DNA of 64,000 nucleotides from Marinobacterium ramblicola (GTDB lineage: Bacteria > Pseudomonadota > Gammaproteobacteria > Pseudomonadales > Balneatricaceae), in assembly GCF_019084545.1 (NCBI RefSeq), contig NZ_JAHREP010000011.1, forward strand, positions 1 to 64,000, given 5' to 3'. The notes below the pieces were generated by a model. It did no database searches. It was not told where the DNA came from and saw nothing but the letters and a program-made list of their open reading frames with translations. This document shows positions 56,239-64,000 of the stretch, one piece after another. The translations under genes and the position numbers were made by a program. Position 1 is the stretch's first letter. Each line of letters opens with the position of its first letter.

Positions 56239-58233
56239 ATGTCCTCTCGTCGAGAACTTGCCAACGCGATCCGCGCGTTGAGCATGGACGCCGTTCAGAA
56301 AGCCAAATCCGGTCACCCCGGTGCCCCGATGGGTATGGCGGATATCGCCGAAGTGCTGTGGAACGATTTCCTCAAGCACAACCCGAGCAACCCGCACTGG
56401 TTCGACCGCGATCGCTTCGTGCTGTCCAACGGCCACGGCTCGATGCTGATCTACTCCCTGCTGCACCTGACCGGCTACGACCTCGGCATCGACGATCTGA
56501 AGAACTTCCGTCAGCTGCACTCCAAGACGGCGGGTCATCCGGAGTACGGCTACGCACCGGGTGTCGAGACAACCACCGGTCCGCTGGGCCAGGGGATCAC
56601 CAACGCCGTGGGCATGGCGATCGCCGAAAAGGTGCTGGCGGCACAGTTCAACCGTGAAGGTTACGACATCATCGATCACTACACCTACGCCTTCATGGGC
56701 GACGGCTGCATGATGGAGGGGATCTCCCACGAAGCCTGCGCTCTGGCCGGCACCCTGGGGCTGGGCAAGCTGATCGCGTTCTGGGATGACAACGGCATCT
56801 CCATCGACGGCGAAGTGGAAGGCTGGTTCACCGACGATACCCCGGCGCGCTTCGAAGCTTACGGCTGGCAGGTGATCCGCGCTGTCGACGGGCACGACGC
56901 CGACCAGATCCGCGCTGCCATCGAGCAGGCGCGTGAGAACCAGGAGCGTCCGACCCTGATCTGCTGCAAGACCATCATCGGTTTCGGCGCACCGAACAAG
57001 CAGGGCAAGGAGGACTGCCACGGCGCGCCGCTGGGTGACGACGAGATCGCGCTGGCCCGCAAGCAGCTGAACTGGAACTACCCGGCGTTCGAAGTCCCTG
57101 CCGAGATCTACGCCGAGTGGGACGCGAAAGAAGCCGGTTCCCACGCCGAGAACGAGTGGAACGAGCGTCTGGCCGCCTACCGTAGCGCCTACCCGGATCT
57201 GGCCGACGAGCTGCTGCGCCGCCTGTCCGGTGAGCTGCCCACCGATTTCGTCGAGAAGGCCGATGCCTGGATCAAGGAAGTGGCCGACAAGGGCGAGAAC
57301 ATCGCCTCCCGCAAGGCCTCGCAGAACGCACTGAACGCCTTCGGTCCGCTGCTGCCGGAGTTCCTCGGCGGTTCCGCCGACCTGGCCGGCTCCAACCTGA
57401 CCCTCTGGTCCGGCGCCAAGGGTGTCAGCCGCGAAGACGCCAACGGCAACTACCTGTACTACGGCGTACGCGAGTTCGGCATGAGCGCGATCATGAACGG
57501 CATCGCGCTGCACGGTGGTTTCATCCCCTACGGTGCCACCTTCCTGGTGTTCATGGAGTATGCCCGTAACGCCGTCCGTATGGCCGCGCTGATGAAGCAG
57601 CGGGTGATCTTCGTCTACACCCACGACTCCATCGGTCTGGGCGAAGACGGTCCGACTCACCAGCCGATCGAGCAAATCGCCAACCTGCGTCAGACCCCGA
57701 ACATGAACACCTGGCGTCCCTGCGATGCGGTGGAATCCGCCATCGCCTGGAAAGCCGCCGTACTGCGCACCGACGGCCCGAGCGCGCTGATCTTCTCCCG
57801 TCAGAACCTGCCGGCCCAGCCGCGCAGCGAAGCCCAGCTCGACGATGTGCTGCGTGGCGGTTATATCCTCAGCGATTGCGATGGCGAACCGGAAGTGATC
57901 CTGATCGCCACCGGCTCCGAAGTGGCACTGGCGGTAGAATCCGCTGAAGCTCTGCGCGCCGAACAGCGTCGTGTGCGCGTCGTATCCATGCCCTGTACCG
58001 AGCGCTTCGATGCCCAGGACAAGCAGTACCGCGACAGCGTATTGCCGCCTAGCGTGACCGCACGTATCGCCATCGAAGCGGCTCACGCCGACTTCTGGTA
58101 CAAGTATGTCGGCCTCGACGGCGCCATCATCGGCATGCGCAGCTTCGGCGAATCGGCCCCGGCCGGCGAGCTGTTCAAGCACTTCGGCTTCACCGTCGAC
58201 AAGGTCGTCGGTCAGGCCAAGGCGCTGATCTGA
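56239..58233 (+). CDS. tkt: Transketolase
   Basis: Thiamine-diphosphate enzyme (664 aa) of the pentose phosphate pathway and, if present, the Calvin cycle. Landmarks are [18 protein letters not shown] (about residues 25-42), the thiamine motif [18 protein letters not shown] (about 154-171), [10 protein letters not shown], and the second-domain [18 protein letters not shown] near 470. A good AGGAG site precedes the ATG. First gene of tkt-epd-pgk-fba. Confidence 0.97.
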   Translation: MSSRRELANAIRALSMDAVQKAKSGHPGAPMGMADIAEVLWNDFLKHNPSNPHWFDRDRFVLSNGHGSMLIYSLLHLTGYDLGIDDLKNFRQLHSKTAGHPEYGYAPGVETTTGPLGQGITNAVGMAIAEKVLAAQFNREGYDIIDHYTYAFMGDGCMMEGISHEACALAGTLGLGKLIAFWDDNGISIDGEVEGWFTDDTPARFEAYGWQVIRAVDGHDADQIRAAIEQARENQERPTLICCKTIIGFGAPNKQGKEDCHGAPLGDDEIALARKQLNWNYPAFEVPAEIYAEWDAKEAGSHAENEWNERLAAYRSAYPDLADELLRRLSGELPTDFVEKADAWIKEVADKGENIASRKASQNALNAFGPLLPEFLGGSADLAGSNLTLWSGAKGVSREDANGNYLYYGVREFGMSAIMNGIALHGGFIPYGATFLVFMEYARNAVRMAALMKQRVIFVYTHDSIGLGEDGPTHQPIEQIANLRQTPNMNTWRPCDAVESAIAWKAAVLRTDGPSALIFSRQNLPAQPRSEAQLDDVLRGGYILSDCDGEPEVILIATGSEVALAVESAEALRAEQRRVRVVSMPCTERFDAQDKQYRDSVLPPSVTARIAIEAAHADFWYKYVGLDGAIIGMRSFGESAPAGELFKHFGFTVDKVVGQAKALI

Positions 58234-58305
58234 TGTATCCGGGGCGGCGCTCAGTCGCCCCGTTTCCGCTACCACCTCTTAAGATTCTGGTTCGGTAACA
58301 ACGGT

Positions 58306-59325
58306 ATGGCCTATCGGGTTGCGATCAACGGTTACGGGCGTATAGGTCAGAGCGTTCTGCGCGCGATCTATGAGCGCGGCCTGCAGCATGAGCTGCAGCT
58401 GGTGGCGCTGAACGAGCTGTCCGATATCGACACGGTGACCTACCTGACCCGTTACGACACCACCCACGGTCGCTTTCCGCTGCCGGTCAGCAATGACGGC
58501 GAGTCGCTGCTGATCGCCGACGACCGTATTCGGGTGCTGAACCAGGAGGACCCGAGGAAACTGCCTTGGGACGAATTGGCCGTGGATCTGGTGCTGGAGT
58601 GCTCCGGCTCGTTCAGCAGCCGTGCCATGGCGGAGCAGCATCTGGCCGCCGGTGCCGCGCGCCTGCTGTTCTCCCAGCCGGCGCAGGCCGACGTGGATGC
58701 CACCATCGTCTGCGGCGTCAATCAGCATAGCCTGAAAGCGTCGGATCGTATCGTCTCGGCGGCCTCCTGTACCACCAACTGCGTGATCCCGATTCTGGAC
58801 CTGCTCGACCGCCATTTCGGTATCGAGCACGGCGTGACCACGACCATCCACTCGGCGATGAACGACCAGCCGGTGATCGACAGTTACCACCGCACCGACC
58901 TGCGCCTGACCCGCAGTGCGCTGCAGTCGATCATCCCGGTGGATACCGGGCTCGACCGCGGCATCGACCGGCTGTTGCCGCAACTGGCAGGGCGTTTCCG
59001 CTGCCTGCATGTGCGCGTGCCGACGATCAACGTCTCGCTGATGGATATGTCGCTGAACCTCAGGCGTGATACCAGCGCCGAGGAGGTCAACGCGCTGATG
59101 CGTGCGGCAGCCGAGTCGGGTCCGCTGCTGGGACTTCTGGGTTATACCGAGGAGCCCCACGCTTCGGTAGACTTCAACCGCGATCCGCGCTCCGGTGTGG
59201 TCGACGGTACCCAGACCCGCGTCGCCGGCGAGCGGATGCTGAAACTGATGTGCTGGTTCGACAATGAATGGGGTTTCGCCAACCGGATGCTGGATGTGGC
59301 CCAGCACTGGCTGCATCTGCGCTGA
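58306..59325 (+). CDS. epd: Erythrose-4-phosphate/glyceraldehyde-3-phosphate dehydrogenase-type enzyme
   Basis: NAD-dependent aldehyde dehydrogenase (339 aa) of the GAPDH superfamily. The N-terminal VAINGYGRIGQSVLRAIYER and the catalytic cysteine in SAASCTTNCVIPILDLL (about residue 150) are clear. The features ALNELSDIDTVTYLT and TIHSAMNDQPVIDSYH are typical of erythrose-4-phosphate dehydrogenase, which feeds pyridoxal phosphate synthesis. Operon position between tkt and pgk is also that of epd. It could alternatively serve as a GAPDH; no other copy is in the window to compare. Confidence 0.85.
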   Translation: MAYRVAINGYGRIGQSVLRAIYERGLQHELQLVALNELSDIDTVTYLTRYDTTHGRFPLPVSNDGESLLIADDRIRVLNQEDPRKLPWDELAVDLVLECSGSFSSRAMAEQHLAAGAARLLFSQPAQADVDATIVCGVNQHSLKASDRIVSAASCTTNCVIPILDLLDRHFGIEHGVTTTIHSAMNDQPVIDSYHRTDLRLTRSALQSIIPVDTGLDRGIDRLLPQLAGRFRCLHVRVPTINVSLMDMSLNLRRDTSAEEVNALMRAAAESGPLLGLLGYTEEPHASVDFNRDPRSGVVDGTQTRVAGERMLKLMCWFDNEWGFANRMLDVAQHWLHLR

Positions 59326-59390
59326 GCCGCCCGCGGGCGGTTCGGCTTACGCGTTTTATAACAACTTATACAGACTAACGGGAAACTGCG

Positions 59391-60554
59391 ATGAGCGTAC
59401 TGAAGATGGGCGAACTGGATCTGGCGGGCAAGCGCGTGCTGATCCGTGAAGATCTCAACGTTCCGGTGAAAAATGGCCAGGTGACCTCCGATGCGCGCAT
59501 CCGCGCCTCGCTGCCGACCATCGAGCTGGCGCTGAAAGCGGGCGCCAAGGTGATGGTGATGTCGCACCTGGGACGGCCGACCGAAGGTGAATACGACGAA
59601 CAGTACTCTCTCGCACCCGTTGCCGCGCATATCGGCAAGCTGCTGGGTCGTCAGGTGCCGCTGGTCAAGGATTGGCTCGACGGCGGCTTCGAGCTGAACG
59701 AGGGCGAGCTGGTGCTGCTCGAGAACGTGCGCTTCAATCCGGGCGAGAAGAAGGACAACGAGGAGCTGTCCAGAAAGATGGCAGCGCTGTGCGACGTTTA
59801 CGTGATGGACGCTTTCGGTACCGCGCACCGCGCCCAGGCTTCGACCCACGGTGTCGGCAAGTTTGCGCCGATCGCCTGTGCAGGTCCCTTGCTGGCGAAC
59901 GAACTGGACGCACTGGGCAAGGCGCTGGACAACCCGGCCCGGCCGATGGCCGCCATTGTGGGCGGTTCCAAGGTGTCGACTAAACTGGAAGTTCTGAACG
60001 CTCTGTCGGAGAAGTGCGACCAGCTGATCGTCGGTGGTGGTATCGCCAACACCTTCCTCGCTGCGGCGGGCAAGCCGGTGGGCAAATCGCTGTGCGAGCA
60101 TGATCTGGTCGACACCGCCAAGGCGCTGATGGAAAAAGTGAACATTCCACTGCCGGTGGATGTCGTAGTGGCCAAGGAGTTCTCCGAGTCGGCCGAAGCT
60201 ACCGTCAAATCGGTCGATGATGTCGCAGAGGACGATATGATCCTCGATATCGGCCCGCAGTCGGCGGCCAACCTGGCGGCGTTGCTCAAGGGCGCGAAGA
60301 CGATTATCTGGAACGGCCCGGTGGGCGTGTTCGAGTTCGACCAGTTCGGCGAGGGCACCAAGACCCTGTCGCTGGCGATCGCCGAGAGTGAAGGTTTCTC
60401 CATCGCTGGCGGTGGTGACACCCTGGCGGCGGTGGACAAGTACGAGATCGCCGACAAGGTCTCCTACATCTCCACCGGCGGCGGCGCCTTCCTCGAGTTC
60501 GTCGAGGGCAAGACCCTGCCGGCGGTGGCGATGCTGGAGCAGCGCGGGCAGTAA
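59391..60554 (+). CDS. pgk: Phosphoglycerate kinase
   Basis: Glycolytic and gluconeogenic kinase (387 aa). The substrate site begins [20 protein letters not shown], then [20 protein letters not shown], and the C-terminal ATP-binding domain has [18 protein letters not shown] and [18 protein letters not shown]. Length is normal. It follows epd by 65 bases. A 202-base gap separates it from fba; in some relatives pyk is found there. Confidence 0.97.
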   Translation: MSVLKMGELDLAGKRVLIREDLNVPVKNGQVTSDARIRASLPTIELALKAGAKVMVMSHLGRPTEGEYDEQYSLAPVAAHIGKLLGRQVPLVKDWLDGGFELNEGELVLLENVRFNPGEKKDNEELSRKMAALCDVYVMDAFGTAHRAQASTHGVGKFAPIACAGPLLANELDALGKALDNPARPMAAIVGGSKVSTKLEVLNALSEKCDQLIVGGGIANTFLAAAGKPVGKSLCEHDLVDTAKALMEKVNIPLPVDVVVAKEFSESAEATVKSVDDVAEDDMILDIGPQSAANLAALLKGAKTIIWNGPVGVFEFDQFGEGTKTLSLAIAESEGFSIAGGGDTLAAVDKYEIADKVSYISTGGGAFLEFVEGKTLPAVAMLEQRGQ

Positions 60555-60618
60555 ACAGATCAAGGCCGATGGCACACAAGCCGGGGCAAGGGTACAGGTC
60601 GGGTCTGTTCAGGGTCGT

Positions 60619-60638
60619 CCGCCGCAGGGAAGCGGCGG
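60619..60638 (+). promoter_or_regulatory. Hairpin in the pgk-fba gap
   Basis: A 7-bp perfect stem of pure GC pairs (60619-60625 with 60632-60638) and a 6-base loop, without a following T-run. It lies midway in the 202-base intergenic space, which otherwise shows only a purine-rich site (AAAAGGGTGACACC) before fba. It may modulate read-through or RNA stability. Confidence 0.4.
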
Positions 60639-60756
60639 TCGAAGCGTACAGGGAGGTATTCACAGCGTCCCTGAGCAGACTCGACCTGTGCCCGCATGAG
60701 TCAAACGTACCAAGCAGAACAGAATTTTTGATTAACCAAATTAAAAGGGTGACACC

Positions 60757-61821
60757 ATGGCACTGATCTCCATGCGACAGCTGCTGGACCATGCAGCCGA
60801 ACAGGGGTACGGCATCCCGGCCTTCAACGTCAACAACCTGGAACAGATGCGTGCCATCATGGAAGCGGCGGCCAAGACCGACTCGCCGGTGATCGTGCAG
60901 GCGTCCGCCGGGGCACGCAAATACGCCGGCTCCAACTTCCTCAAGCACATGATCCTGGCGGCGATCGAAGAGTTTCCGCATATCCCGGTGTGCATGCACC
61001 AGGACCACGGCACCAGCCCGGCGGTGTGCCAGCGCTCCATCGCCCTCGGTTTCTCCTCGGTGATGATGGACGGTTCCCTCGGCACCGACGGCAAGACCCC
61101 GACCAGCTACGAGTACAACGTGGACGTGACCCGTCGCACTGTCGAGATGGCGCACGCCTGCGGTGTCTCCGTCGAGGGTGAACTGGGCTGCCTGGGCTCA
61201 CTGGAGACCGGCATGGCCGGTGAAGAGGATGGTATCGGTGCCGAGGGCGTGTTGTCCCACGACCAGATGCTGACCGACCCGGACGAGGCCGCCGAGTTCG
61301 TCAAGGCCACCAACGTGGATGCGCTGGCGATCGCCTGCGGTACCTCCCACGGTGCCTACAAGTTTACCAAGCCGCCCACCGGCGACACCCTGGCGATCGG
61401 CCGCATCAAGGAGATCCACGCCCGCATCCCCAACACCCACCTGGTGATGCACGGCTCCTCCTCGGTACCGCAGGAGTGGCTGGCGATCATCAACGAGTTC
61501 GGTGGCGAGATCCCGGAAACCTACGGTGTGCCCGTGGAGCAGATCGTCGAGGGGATCAAGTACGGCGTGCGCAAGGTCAACATCGATACCGACCTGCGCC
61601 TGGCGTCAACCGGAGCGGTGCGTCGTTTCATGGCGCAGAACCCGTCCGAGTTCGACCCGCGCAAGTTCCTCAAGGAGACCATCAGCGCCATGCGCGATAT
61701 CTGCATCGCCCGCTATGAAGCCTTCGGCACCGCCGGCAATGCCAGCAAGATCAAGGCGATCTCGCTGGAAGATATGGCGGTGGCCTACGAGGCCGGCAAG
61801 CTGGACGCCAAGGTCAACTGA
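60757..61821 (+). CDS. fba: Fructose-bisphosphate aldolase, class II
   Basis: Zinc-dependent aldolase (354 aa). Landmarks are [40 protein letters not shown] with a zinc-ligand histidine (about residue 83), [20 protein letters not shown], and [20 protein letters not shown] near residue 230, followed by [12 protein letters not shown]. The insertion and length fit the CbbA/class IIB group found in autotrophs and pseudomonads. Ends the carbon-metabolism operon before a strong terminator. Confidence 0.97.
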   Translation: MALISMRQLLDHAAEQGYGIPAFNVNNLEQMRAIMEAAAKTDSPVIVQASAGARKYAGSNFLKHMILAAIEEFPHIPVCMHQDHGTSPAVCQRSIALGFSSVMMDGSLGTDGKTPTSYEYNVDVTRRTVEMAHACGVSVEGELGCLGSLETGMAGEEDGIGAEGVLSHDQMLTDPDEAAEFVKATNVDALAIACGTSHGAYKFTKPPTGDTLAIGRIKEIHARIPNTHLVMHGSSSVPQEWLAIINEFGGEIPETYGVPVEQIVEGIKYGVRKVNIDTDLRLASTGAVRRFMAQNPSEFDPRKFLKETISAMRDICIARYEAFGTAGNASKIKAISLEDMAVAYEAGKLDAKVN

Positions 61822-61835
61822 ATTGACCTGTTTCG

Positions 61836-61863
61836 ACAAGGGCGGCCCATGGGCCGCCCTTGT
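61836..61863 (+). terminator. Terminator after fba
   Basis: A 13-bp perfect inverted repeat (61836-61848 with 61851-61863) whose inner pairs must open to form a loop. It lies 15 bases after the fba stop and is followed by a short T-rich stretch. Strong terminator structure, probably ending the tkt operon. Confidence 0.75.
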
Positions 61864-62016
61864 TCGTTGTGCAAAGGGCTTCAGCCTGATCGGTGACTGA
61901 GTAAAGACCGCTTCCCACCCCGTGCGTCGTCGGGCAGGATAGAGCAAGGAGGGTCGATCCGATCATTTTGTCGCTACGTATAGAGAGTGGGGGACGATCT
62001 ATTCTGAGGAGGGGGA

Positions 62017-63393
62017 ATGCAACGCTTCGATACCGTCGGCGGTCTCAAGCTGGCTGAGCTGATCGCCGCACTCAGCCATGCACTGGATATGACCGAGGGG
62101 CAACCGGCTGGCCACTGCATGCGCTGCTGCTGGATCGGCATGCGGATCGCCGAACAGATCGGGATGCCGGCCGAGCAGCGCTGGGAGCTCTACTACACCC
62201 TGTTGCTCAAGGATCTGGGCTGCAGCAGCAATGCCGCACGCATCTGCGAGCTGTATCAAACCGACGATCTGCGCTTCAAACGTGACTTCAAGCAGGTGGA
62301 CGGCAGCCTGTCGCAGGTGGTGCGCTTCGTGCTGGGGCACACCGGGCTGACGGCCGGTGTTGCCGAGCGTTTCCGCTCGCTGCTCAACATCATCCGCAAT
62401 GGCGAGGAGCTGGCCACGGAGCTGATCCAGACCCGCTGCGAGCGCGGAGCCGCCATCGCCCGCCAGCTGCGTTTCCCCGAGCCGGTGGCTGCGGGAATTC
62501 ACGCCCTCGATGAGCACTGGAACGGGCAGGGCAAACCCGACGGCATTGCCGGCGAGGCGATCCCGCTCTATGCGCGCATCGCACTGCTGGCGCAGGTGGT
62601 CGATGTATTCCAGGCTGGAGGCGGAGCCGCATCCGCTCTGGACGAAGTGCGCACACGCCGTGGCAGCTGGTTCGATCCAAGTTTGGTCGACGCATTGGAG
62701 CAGGTGGCGCACGACGCCGGATTCTGGTCCGCGCTGCAGGATGAGGCGCTGGCCGCTCGGGTGCTGTCGCTGGAACCGGCCCATGCCGAGATCCCGCTGG
62801 ACGACGACTATATGGATGAGATCGCCGCGGCCTTCGGCCAGGTGGTCGACTCCAAAAGTCCCTATACCGCCGGTCACAGTGAGCGGGTGGGACTGTACAC
62901 CGACCTGATCGCCGAGGCGCTGGAGATCGACCCGGCACGACGGCGTTGGCTCAAGCGCGGTGCGCTGCTGCACGATATCGGCAAGCTGGGTGTCAGTAAC
63001 TCTATCCTTGACAAACCCGGCAGGCTGGATGATCAGGAGTGGGTGGCGATGCGGGATCACGCACGTTTTACCGAAGAGATCCTCTCCCGCATCAGTGCCT
63101 TCTCCGAGCTGGCCCGGGTGTCCGCGGCGCACCACGAGCGTCTGGACGGTAAGGGCTATCCCCGTGGTGTCGGCGCCGAGGAGATAGCATTGGAAACCCG
63201 TATTATCACTACCGCCGATATCTTTGATGCGATCACCGCCGACCGTCCCTATCGGGGTCCGATCCCGGTGCCGAAGGCGCTGGAGATCATGCATCAGGAG
63301 GTCGGCACCGCCATCGATGCCCGCTGTTTCGAGGCACTGAAGCTGGCGCTGCAGCGATTGAAGATGGATCAGGAGTTGCCGGCCACCGCCTAG
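62017..63393 (+). CDS. HD-GYP domain protein with degenerate N-terminal HD domain
   Basis: Protein of 458 aa, no membrane segment evident. The C-terminal half is a canonical HD-GYP phosphodiesterase: YTAGHSERVGLYTDLIAEAL, GALLHDIGKLGVSNSILDKP with the HD pair (about residue 326), HHERLDGKGYPRGVG with the GYP motif, and ADIFDAITADRPYRGP. The N-terminal half resembles a second HD-type fold, but the metal HD appears as KDLG (about residue 70) and looks inactive. It probably hydrolyses c-di-GMP. The ATG at 62017 follows GAGGAGGGGGA. Followed 35 bases later by the efflux adaptor gene. Confidence 0.88.
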   Translation: MQRFDTVGGLKLAELIAALSHALDMTEGQPAGHCMRCCWIGMRIAEQIGMPAEQRWELYYTLLLKDLGCSSNAARICELYQTDDLRFKRDFKQVDGSLSQVVRFVLGHTGLTAGVAERFRSLLNIIRNGEELATELIQTRCERGAAIARQLRFPEPVAAGIHALDEHWNGQGKPDGIAGEAIPLYARIALLAQVVDVFQAGGGAASALDEVRTRRGSWFDPSLVDALEQVAHDAGFWSALQDEALAARVLSLEPAHAEIPLDDDYMDEIAAAFGQVVDSKSPYTAGHSERVGLYTDLIAEALEIDPARRRWLKRGALLHDIGKLGVSNSILDKPGRLDDQEWVAMRDHARFTEEILSRISAFSELARVSAAHHERLDGKGYPRGVGAEEIALETRIITTADIFDAITADRPYRGPIPVPKALEIMHQEVGTAIDARCFEALKLALQRLKMDQELPATA

Positions 63394-63428
63394 CGGGGTA
63401 AAGGCATTCGCCCAAGGAGTTGTTCAGT

Positions 63429-64000
63429 ATGAAGCGCACCGTTGTGCTCTGTTTTGTTGCCGGACTGGCGCTGATCGGCTGTGGTCAGGACACACCGCCG
63501 AGTGGCGGCAGGCCGGGCGGTAGCAAGGCGCACCTGGTTGAGGTGGTTCAGGTGGAGCCGACGCGGGTGGCGCTGGAGCGCAGCCGCAGCGGGACGTTGC
63601 GCCACCTGCGCGAGGTGGAGATCCACACCCAGGAGGCGGGGCAGATCACTGAGCTGCCCTGGTATCCGGGCGATCGGGTCGAGGCGGGTCAGCTGCTGGT
63701 CAAGCTCGACGATCGGCTGCTGCGCTCGGAATATAACCGGGCGCGCGCCAGCCTGCGCGAGGCGCAGCAGAATCTGGCCCGGCTGCGTGAGCTGGCCGCC
63801 AACCGCCTGGTATCGCGTGAGGAGCTGCTGCGGCGGGAGACCGAGGCCGAGGTGGCCAGTGCCGATCTCGAGCTGCTGCAGACCCGGCTCTCCTACACCG
63901 AGATCGTGGCGCCGTTCGCCGGCGTCATCACCGCGCGGATGAGCGAGCCGGGCAATGTCGCCGAACGTTACGACCATCTGCTGACGCTGGCCGATCCCGA
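63429..64000 (+). CDS. RND efflux periplasmic adaptor subunit (partial)
   Basis: Membrane fusion protein of an RND-type efflux system, cut by the right edge after about 190 residues. It starts with a lipoprotein signal peptide whose lipobox is LIGC (about residues 16-19). The beta-barrel/lipoyl region shows ELPWYPGDRVEAGQLLVKLD near residue 80, then a coiled-coil hairpin (about 95-155) and the return lipoyl strand SYTEIVAPFAGVITARMSEP. The pump subunit should lie just beyond the window. Substrate unknown. Confidence 0.88.
   Translation, partial: MKRTVVLCFVAGLALIGCGQDTPPSGGRPGGSKAHLVEVVQVEPTRVALERSRSGTLRHLREVEIHTQEAGQITELPWYPGDRVEAGQLLVKLDDRLLRSEYNRARASLREAQQNLARLRELAANRLVSREELLRRETEAEVASADLELLQTRLSYTEIVAPFAGVITARMSEPGNVAERYDHLLTLADP

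Noticed and set aside
56140-58275. Very long open frame (about 711 codons) on the minus strand opposite transketolase
   Set aside because: It is antisense to a clear tkt gene; high GC and codon bias keep such mirror frames open. No family resemblance.
60569-60766. Small frame of 65 codons between pgk and fba
   Set aside because: It overlaps the fba ribosome site and start, has no recognisable domain and lies over a hairpin.
1-64000. tRNA, rRNA, CRISPR arrays, prophage and IS elements
   Set aside because: Intergenic regions were read for tRNA-like arms, regularly spaced repeats and transposase motifs; none was found. XerC at 26084 is the chromosomal recombinase by context, not a mobile integrase.

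Overview
The window is high-GC chromosomal DNA from a gammaproteobacterium. Gene order and protein types fit the order Chromatiales or relatives such as the sulfur-oxidising Sedimenticola group. That placement is inferred from family resemblance and from Pseudomonas-like synteny; no rRNA gene is present to confirm it. About 55 protein genes are packed tightly in short operons. No tRNA, rRNA, CRISPR array, prophage or insertion sequence was found.

Layout. 1-1753 (minus): start of an aap-type general L-amino acid ABC transporter (binding protein, first permease). 2144-6144: glnE and a branched-chain aminotransferase, converging on a shared hairpin terminator. 6403-22543: a lipopolysaccharide core/lipid A export locus. 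It holds two ELM1-family proteins, a UDP-sugar dehydrogenase, an O-antigen ligase/polymerase-like protein, two GT4 glycosyltransferases, three paralogous DxD glycosyltransferases, an acetyltransferase, a sulfotransferase-like protein, an LpxL-type acyltransferase, msbA, waaA and a UDP-glucuronate epimerase-like protein. 22665-27730: cyaY, then lptM-lysA-dapF-DUF484-xerC-yigB. 27743-29372: a lower-GC toxin-antitoxin-like pair whose PIN-type toxin gene carries an apparent one-base frameshift. 29524-33215: two tandem chemoreceptors.

33266-39956 (minus): yggS-proC-yggT-yggU-metX-metW-DUF4426-rdgB-hemW, divergent from pilT-pilU at 40043-42262. A third chemoreceptor follows, with an AT-rich upstream region. 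44384-50982 (minus): rsmE-gshB-tonB-yqgE-ruvX-pyrR-pyrB-pyrC', where the last gene is a dihydroorotase homologue lacking zinc-site residues. The runs from hemW to pilU and from pyrC' to gshB match, from memory, the order in Pseudomonas. 50983-52373: a small accessory island with a repeat-like intergenic stretch, a two-TM protein and an ImmA/IrrE protease. 52460-54622: an EAL phosphodiesterase with a degenerate GGDEF domain. 54784-61821: metK divergent from tkt-epd-pgk-fba (central carbon metabolism). 62017-64000: an HD-GYP protein and the start of an RND efflux adaptor.

Functional themes are envelope glycolipid assembly (MsbA, WaaA, LpxL and the core glycosyltransferases), twitching motility and chemotaxis (PilT/PilU, three receptors), c-di-GMP breakdown (EAL, HD-GYP), and housekeeping amino acid, pyrimidine, SAM and sugar-phosphate metabolism. 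The most unusual points are the frameshifted PIN toxin gene, the lone ImmA protease with a membrane partner, the duplicated ELM1 and DxD glycosyltransferase genes with a sulfotransferase in one coupled operon, and a 12-codon leader overlapping a chemoreceptor start.
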